NCBI GenBank assembly: GCA_004335635.1
Contig: QAXH01002974.1
Location: forward strand, 1-25,303
Reading direction: 5' to 3'
Origin: Chloromonas sp. AAM2
Taxonomy: Eukaryota; Chlorophyta; Chlorophyceae; Chlamydomonadales; Chlamydomonadaceae
Length of the DNA stretch: 25,303 nt
The notes under the pieces were generated by a model that worked only from the letters and a program-made list of their open reading frames with translations, had not been told where the DNA came from and ran no database searches. This document shows, piece after piece, positions 19,767 to 25,303 of the stretch. The position numbers were made by a program, and so were the translations under genes. Numbering within the stretch: the stretch's first letter is position 1; each line of letters opens with the position of its first letter.

Positions 19767-22700
19767 ATGACGATTAACAGGAACTCGGGGCACAGCAAGT
19801 CTTGCCGCCCTGTAAAGGCCTTGCTCATAGACCTGGATGACACGCTGTGAGTACAAGGGTTGCTCCAAGCAGCCCAGGCAGAAAGATGAGCTAGGGTTCC
19901 TGTGCACTGGCAGTCTGGCAGCCTGGCCCGTCAAGTGACATGGTTATCTTTTTACGATGCTGCACAGGTACCGATGCGAAAAGATTCCTACTCAGGTCCG
20001 GGTCAGCATCCAACGTAAGTTCACAGCTCCTGTTTGCTAATCAGATTGCCTAGAACTTTCTGGAACAACCGTCGATGGTATACGATAGCACATCAGCACA
20101 TTCGTGGCGTGGCCGCGCCTCGGCAGGCTGCGTTTTTACCACCGCATGTCTACGGGCGTGTACAGTCAGCTCCACACACCGCATGCATGCGACACAATCA
20201 TCATCACCCACGTTAGTGCAAGACAATGTCATGCGTTTACATTTATGCAGCACAAGCACAGCTTGCTGAACACCACCACAGGGCTTGCTGTCCCTTGCCA
20301 CATGCTGTGCTCCAGATAACCATGGCCTCGCACCAGGTTCCATCAAGCACTTTCTAGTCCACTCGGCTTGAATCACCTTGCAGGCTACATGGTTGAAAAG
20401 CTGGGTGTTCAGCAGACTGAGGTGGAGGCCATGACACTAAAGCTGTACACCCAGTACGGCACCACGCTGGCAGGTCTCATGGTAGGTGCAGGGTCATGGT
20501 CCAGTGGCTCAGGATACACCTGATGCAAGGCACGGATCACACACGTCCGATACTTGAATTAAGTGTCTTAGACACAGTTGCACTATTTTAACAGTAGAGC
20601 ATCTCAATTGGATGATGTGAACAGAATAGCAACTGCACTCCGCTGTTACCAGCACATGCCGCATTGTTGTGCATTCTCCTGCACGTCGTGGGTCCCAACA
20701 CATTCTATTCGTATAGCTTGACAAATTGTGTACGGTTGCAGGCCAGCGGCTACCAGGTAGATTTTGACGACTGGCACCGGAATGTGCACTACGAGGTCCT
20801 TGACTACAAGGTGCTGCTCAGGCCTGACATCAGGCTCAGGGAGCTGCTGTGCAGGTGAGAACCAGCAGCAGCAGACTGGATGCACTCACTAGCAGCAGGT
20901 CGTAGAGATGTTTACAGGACAGCAAGGACAGCTGCCTTGCGTGTATTGAGCGCATGCCAGGTATGCACGTGTTTGCTGAAAGGCAAAAAAAGAAAGGCGC
21001 CAGCAGTCAGCATTGAAAGCTATGGCCTTGTATCAATCGTGTGCCTGCTTTGATGTCGTCCACGTGTTGCAGCATGCCTGACGTGCCCAAGTACATCCTG
21101 ACCAATGCGGACAGGAAGCACGCGCAGCTTTGCCTGGGACGCCTGGGCATCAGCGATTGCTTCCAGGTGAGCTTGATAATACACGCCTGGGCTTTATTCG
21201 GTTTAGCAGGGCCATGGCATGAGCCCAAAAGCGGCAAACATGTGAGTGCCTCCCACGGGTTTAGGGTCCAGAGGCGGGCGCAGACATGTGAGTGTCACTC
21301 AAGGGTTTAGGGTCCAGAGGCGGGCGCAGAGATGTGAGTGCCTCCCAAGTCCAGAGGCGGGCGCGAACATGTGATCGCCCTTCAAGGGCTTTGGCAGGCA
21401 AGGCAGCACAGGTGCCACCCATACTGCCTCATCTTCGCCAGTGGCATTCCGTGTTTACCATGCCAGCAGGCGCTCAATGAAGCAGCACACAGCATGCCTA
21501 TGGTAAGCTCATGTGTTGTTGTCTACTTGCAGGGCATCTTTGACTTTGAGTGGGCCATGGAGCATGGAGCCGTGAAGGAGCTGCTCACAAAGGACCACCC
21601 AGTGCTTTGCAAGCCAGCACACACGGTAAGTTCGATTGGGACCAGGGGCAAGAAGCAGCGGGTTTGTCACAGGGCGAGGGGCAGGCATCACCTGTGTTCC
21701 CAGCTGTGCACGCAGGCTGTGAATTCTGGGCACACATAAACAGGCATCAGGAGCCACGTGTGGGTAGTCAAGCCGATGTCCATGTTTCTTTGGCCCCTGA
21801 CTGATCAGTTGCGATGGCGGCCTGTGCATGTGGGCCATCATTGCAATTGATCAGTCAGGGGCTTTTTTTTCTTTTTCGTTTTCAGGGTCGTCGTGTACTC
21901 CTCTGCTGTGCAGCCATATGGAATTCATGTTGGGCAGCATCCGTACCCATACGGACTTTGTACACTGGTTGCACTCAGCGCATTTTGCTAGGATGGTTTG
22001 CTCCCCTGGCCTTTACTTCAGAGCAAGGGCGACCAACGCAAGTACCTTATCTTGTTGTTCCTCTCCGTGCAGATCTATCATCTGGTTCTGGAGGCGATTA
22101 AGTGCGAGCCGAGTGAGGTCATCTTCTTTGACGACAGGTGAGCAGACATCATGCTTCTGCCTTCGGCCTCTGCCCTGGCTTTGGACTTGTCCATGAAACC
22201 CACCATGTATGTTGGCGTCTTGAAGGGGGTGGTATCAGCCCCAGCTGCCTTGCACCTCAACGAGCAATACCACAGCCAGAAGTGAAGAGCTTAGAAGGCC
22301 ATAACTATCGTTTGTAACTCATTATCACCAGTTGTAAGCTGCTTCCTTTGCATGGAAAAGGTTTAAGAATCAACCAACGTCACAAGGGTATGAAAAGGAA
22401 CATCATCAGGGTACCTGGCTATCCCCCCTTGTAACATCATGTTAAGAGTCCCATGCTAACCTATGCTTGCTCCTGTTCTCACACAGTGCCCGCAACATCC
22501 CATTCAGAGCCTCTCACAGTGCTTGATATTTGTACTGTAAACTCATTCTATTGTATTATTGTTGTTCCGTCTTGATGCAACATATTCTTTAGAATCACGT
22601 GCTAAGCTGTGCTTGCTCTTGCTTCCACACAGTGCCCGCAACATCCTGGCAGCTCACGAGGTGGGCCTGAGGACCTGTCTGGTGGGCAAGGACACGCTCA

Positions 22701-22891
22701 TCCCCGGAGCTGACATGGCGATATCCTCCATGCACCTGCTACCCCATGTGCTGCCTGAACTCATGGACCAACCAGGCCTGGTGCATGACTGCCATGACCA
22801 CCACCACATGACAGCGGGCCCGGGGGAGGAGGCGGTGGAAACCTTTGCGCCTTTGGTGACTGTGGCTAGTGGCAGCGGTGCTCGCCATTAG
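19767..22891 (+). CDS. HAD-superfamily phosphatase, pyrimidine 5'-nucleotidase-like (SDT1/PHM8 type)
   Basis: Eight exons: 19767-19846, 19968-20014, 20384-20481, 20742-20854, 21073-21166, 21533-21625, 22073-22137 and 22633-22891; phases close, 282 residues. All four HAD motifs are present and in order: I, LLIDLDDTLY (Asp22 nucleophile, Asp24 acid/base); II, YILTNAD (Thr123); III, LCKPAHT (Lys171); IV, VIFFDDSARN (Asp195, Asp196). Between I and II the helical cap carries LYTQYGTTLAGLMASGY and DYKVLLRPDIRLRELL, as in the yeast SDT1/PHM8 and plant HAD families that dephosphorylate nucleoside monophosphates or related small phosphates. The enzyme is likely Mg-dependent and soluble, with no targeting peptide evident. 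The last roughly 40 residues (HDCHDHHHM onward) are a His-rich, then low-complexity tail outside the fold. The start codon is the first ATG, with basic residues before motif I. Exact substrate unknown. Confidence 0.9.
21238..21394 (+). repeat. Minisatellite, 46-bp unit, intron 5 of the HAD gene
   Basis: Units start at 21238, 21284 and 21330, with a degenerate fourth at 21367. Units 1 and 2 are 46 bp, unit 3 lacks 9 bp. Each of the first three contains ATGTGAGTG, which matches the 5' splice consensus GTGAGT, and a shared CCAGAGGCGGGCGC core. Confidence 0.85.
21793..21862 (+). repeat. Imperfect inverted repeat (hairpin) followed by a T-run, intron 6 of the HAD gene
   Basis: The left arm at 21793-21818 (GCCCCTGACTGATCAGTTGC, then GATGGC) pairs with the right arm at 21834-21862, with one mismatch and a 3-base bulge, around a loop of about 15 bases. 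Eight T residues follow at 21863-21870. It could be a foldback element, a small-RNA precursor or simply a cruciform-prone sequence. Confidence 0.75.
22427..22515 (+). repeat. Diverged copy of the exon 8 acceptor region (pseudo-exon) in intron 7 of the HAD gene
   Basis: This stretch matches 22571-22661, which contains the true exon 8 acceptor: CTTGCTC..., a pyrimidine tract, CACACAG, and the exon start TGCCCGCAACATCC are shared. After the first 14 exon bases the copy diverges and reaches TGA after 12 codons. A GCTAAC branch-point-like motif precedes the copy; the true site has GCTAAG. Confidence 0.8.
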
Positions 22892-25210
22892 GCGAAGAGC
22901 TGGCAGGTGGCTGGCGCCGGGAAGCCGGCGGTCAGCACTTTGAGTCGCAGCATTACTGTTACGCTACAGGACAGCCTTTAGCACGTGCTCCGTGCAACAG
23001 GTGCCAGGCAGCTGTCTGACCAGCCGATGGAAGGATATGATGGAAGTGGTCTGACAACAGAAGCAGCCCGTGGGATAGTCACACATGTGTGGCAAGGCAA
23101 TGAGTGGACGGCTTTTGCTGACCAGCCAATGATGGGTGGATGCTCTAGTGGCTGCGCTGTGTTAATGGAACAGTCAGCAGTGGCCAGCCGAACAGCAATC
23201 TAAGACGAGCATTCCTGTAGCATGTGGACAACTCAGAAATCACGGCCTGGCATTTTTTGAGTGCAATTGATGTGGGATTGAGCTTGTGAAGGGTGCAGTT
23301 TTGCGCACACAGAAAGGATTGCCTGTTTTGGCACACTGCGCACCGCTTTCAAACGGCAACGAGTGCTATATGAGGACCATGCAGCATATGCAAGGCGTCT
23401 GCATGCATGATACACTGCGTCAAGGACAAGAAACAGGTTGCGGGCATGATACACTGTATGCATAGTGACAAGGCAATTTTTTTTGCGGGCATTCTGGGTT
23501 CAGAAGGCTGGGTCATGGCCTGTGGGCTTATTGCTATTGTGGCTCAATTAGGCTGATTTTCGGATGCACAAAGTAAATGGCCGATGCGCCATGCAGACTT
23601 GTGCATTGGTCGTGTTCTTGCTGCTGTGCATGCCGCTGCGTTGGCATCGCTTAGTGTGATTCATACCAGCATTGCATCGTCAATTGTCAGCTGCAAACAG
23701 GCACTACATTGCACCTGGTTCCAGCTGCAAGTGTATGGCATATGCTGCCCAGCTGCAACGTTGATTGGCTGATGGACACATTTTGGAGTTTCATTCTCTT
23801 AGGCTTTGTATTCCTGGCAGGCTATGGCCGCCTTAGCACTGTTGCTATTGTTATTGTTGCTGAATGCTGAGTGCGCTGGTTGTGTAAAGGCTTGTGCAGT
23901 AAGCAGTAAGCAATAAGCATGACTAGGGATCTTTGTTAGTGCAGTGACAAGTACAGGCCGTTGAGTGTGAAATTGTGAGCCATGTGAAATGCACATGTGA
24001 AATTGCATCGAAAAACACTTTTGCTTAGCTCTTGCTTAGGTTTGCTTGCCTGCACCTGATTGCAGTGAACCTGGTGCCAGGGCACAAACTGTGAATTAGC
24101 CATCAAAAACAAACTGCATAATCGTGAAGGGAACCTGTATCACGTGGTCCCATTCGTGTATGTGGTCCCATGTGTGACATCAGAGCCCCTTCCTTGTAAT
24201 GCAGATCTGAAAGCCGCTGTGGTTGAGAGCGATTGCGATCACAGAGCCTGTTGGTTGGTTGGACGTTGTTGTTGAGGCTTTGGACATTCACCTTGGCAAT
24301 GGCTCAAGTTTGCTTCCGTGCATGCCATGGCATGGTCTGCCCAACCGCCGGTCACGTATGATGAGCCTGAATGCGCAGCGTAGTCTGGTTGACAACCCAA
24401 CTCAGGCGCTCTTGCAGACTTTACACTGTGCATGCACTCTGTCTTGTCTGTTAGCGCATGCTGACGGCATTGCCATACCTGCTTACGTCATATGGGCAGC
24501 ATCAATCTGCAGCATCCATGCCGCACGAGCATGATCAGGTAACAGCATCATCAGGACAAAGACACACTCGGGAGGACCCACTACATCGGGAGGGCCCACA
24601 TGCACAGAGCGCGAATGCTAGCAAGCCATACACGAGACCAGCTGGATACCGTCCTGACCTACCCTGAGCTAGAAAGAAGAAAGGCAGCAACGAAGGCAGA
24701 AACGTAATCAGGTAAACCAATCCGGTTCTGCAGTAAACATCTCCTGTGACTTTCCTTGGCCACTCCATTTATATGGCTAACGGGATGCTTTCGGAGGGTG
24801 TTCTGTGGGGTGGTGGCCACAAGGGCCTCACCACCCCTTGCTGACACGGCCAGATTATCCTTTACTAGGAGAAGTTCTTGAAATTTGCGCAAACAGTTGT
24901 TATTTGCGTTGGACGTGCTTCATGGTGTGCACTCCCTCCTTGTAACGCCTGTCTGGCTTGAAATGTCGGACTTGAGATGATTTCAGCAACAAGGCTTGGA
25001 TAAGGCTACAACGCTACTCCATCTGTCAATCTTAGGGGAGGTTGGATGACCAGAAAAAGTTTCACCTGTGTGATCGCACTTGCATGGCATATGCAAAGGA
25101 TGAAACAGATGTCCAGTTGCAATGCAAGCGTGGCTGAAACTGTGAAGTCACTACTCTCGTTATGATTGGCATCCAACAAATACCGGCACACATGCGCATG
25201 AAACGAAACA
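22892..25210. other. 3' flank of the HAD gene, no recognisable gene
   Basis: About 2.3 kb without a supported coding region. A TGTAA at 23883-23887 on the plus strand is the only candidate poly(A) signal I found for the HAD gene, which would make a 3' UTR near 1 kb. Short direct repeats occur (GCATGATACACTG at 23405 and 23444; TCGGGAGGRCCCAC twice near 24567-24600). ORFs of up to 103 codons here have no family pattern. Confidence 0.45.
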
Positions 25211-25212
25211 GC

Positions 25213-25303
25213 TGAAGCCCGGCAAGGAGACCTGGCCGCCCGCCTCTATGGGGAGGTAGCCAAGCCCTCCACCCCCCGACTGAGACAGCCGCAGCGCTTC
25301 ATT
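25213..25303 (+). CDS. Possible exon fragment at the right edge
   Basis: After an ACAG acceptor-like site the sequence becomes GC-rich and open in one plus-strand frame to the edge (AEARQGDLAARLYGEVAKPS onward), with exon-like composition. A minus-strand frame is also open, so strand is not certain. No family is recognised. Confidence 0.25.

Noticed and set aside
21252..21312. TTTAGGG heptamers as telomeric sequence
   Set aside because: Only one heptamer per minisatellite unit and no tandem run, so it is not a telomere or interstitial telomere block.
21238..21394. Direct repeats that might suggest a CRISPR array
   Set aside because: The units are contiguous with no unique spacers and lie in an intron of a eukaryotic gene.
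24223..24768. ORFs of 77-103 codons in the right flank
   Set aside because: No motif, splice context or composition shift supports coding; random open frames of this length are expected here.

Overview
The window is nuclear DNA from a green alga. I infer Chlorophyta, probably Chlorophyceae, from plant/algal-type protein families, small exons (34 bp to about 1 kb) cut by many GT-AG introns of roughly 100-850 bp, strong GTGAGT/GTAAGT donors, TGTAA-type poly(A) signals, and Ala/Gly/Ser/Pro-rich low-complexity inserts. No prokaryotic operon structure, CRISPR array, rRNA or tRNA was seen. Every exon-intron model below was built by hand from splice consensus, reading phase and protein-family similarity, and phases close across all junctions quoted.

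Layout, left to right. (1) 305-5382, minus: 5' part of the gene for replication factor C subunit 1 (RFC1), with a 34-bp first exon carrying a PIP-box-like N-terminus and a BRCT domain split over two exons; the AAA+ part lies beyond the left edge. (2) 5625-8473, plus: protein phosphatase methylesterase 1 (PPME1), 7 exons, complete. RFC1 and PPME1 are head to head, 242 bp apart. (3) 8622-13552, plus: alpha/beta-hydrolase of the monoacylglycerol-lipase / serine aminopeptidase S33 type, 10 exons, complete. (4) 13553-16938: a gene-poor stretch holding the 3' end of a LINE-type reverse-transcriptase ORF (14563-15225) with an in-frame stop. (5) 16939-19611, minus: a 5-exon gene for a basic, low-complexity, probably nuclear protein that I do not recognise. 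(6) 19767-22891, plus: HAD-superfamily pyrimidine 5'-nucleotidase-like phosphatase, 8 exons, complete, head to head with gene 5 across 155 bp. (7) 22892-25303: mostly non-coding, with a possible exon at the right edge.

The most unusual feature is not a gene. At several exon-intron junctions (RFC1 exons 6, 7 and 8; exon 3 of the unknown gene; exon 8 of the phosphatase), the splice site, usually with 30-45 bp of its exon, recurs as a short diverged tandem copy in the adjoining intron. These leave decoy donors or acceptors. Further short tandem duplications without junctions occur in introns and intergenic DNA. The genes do housekeeping jobs (replication clamp loading, PP2A demethylation, lipid/ester hydrolysis, nucleotide dephosphorylation) and do not form an obvious pathway.
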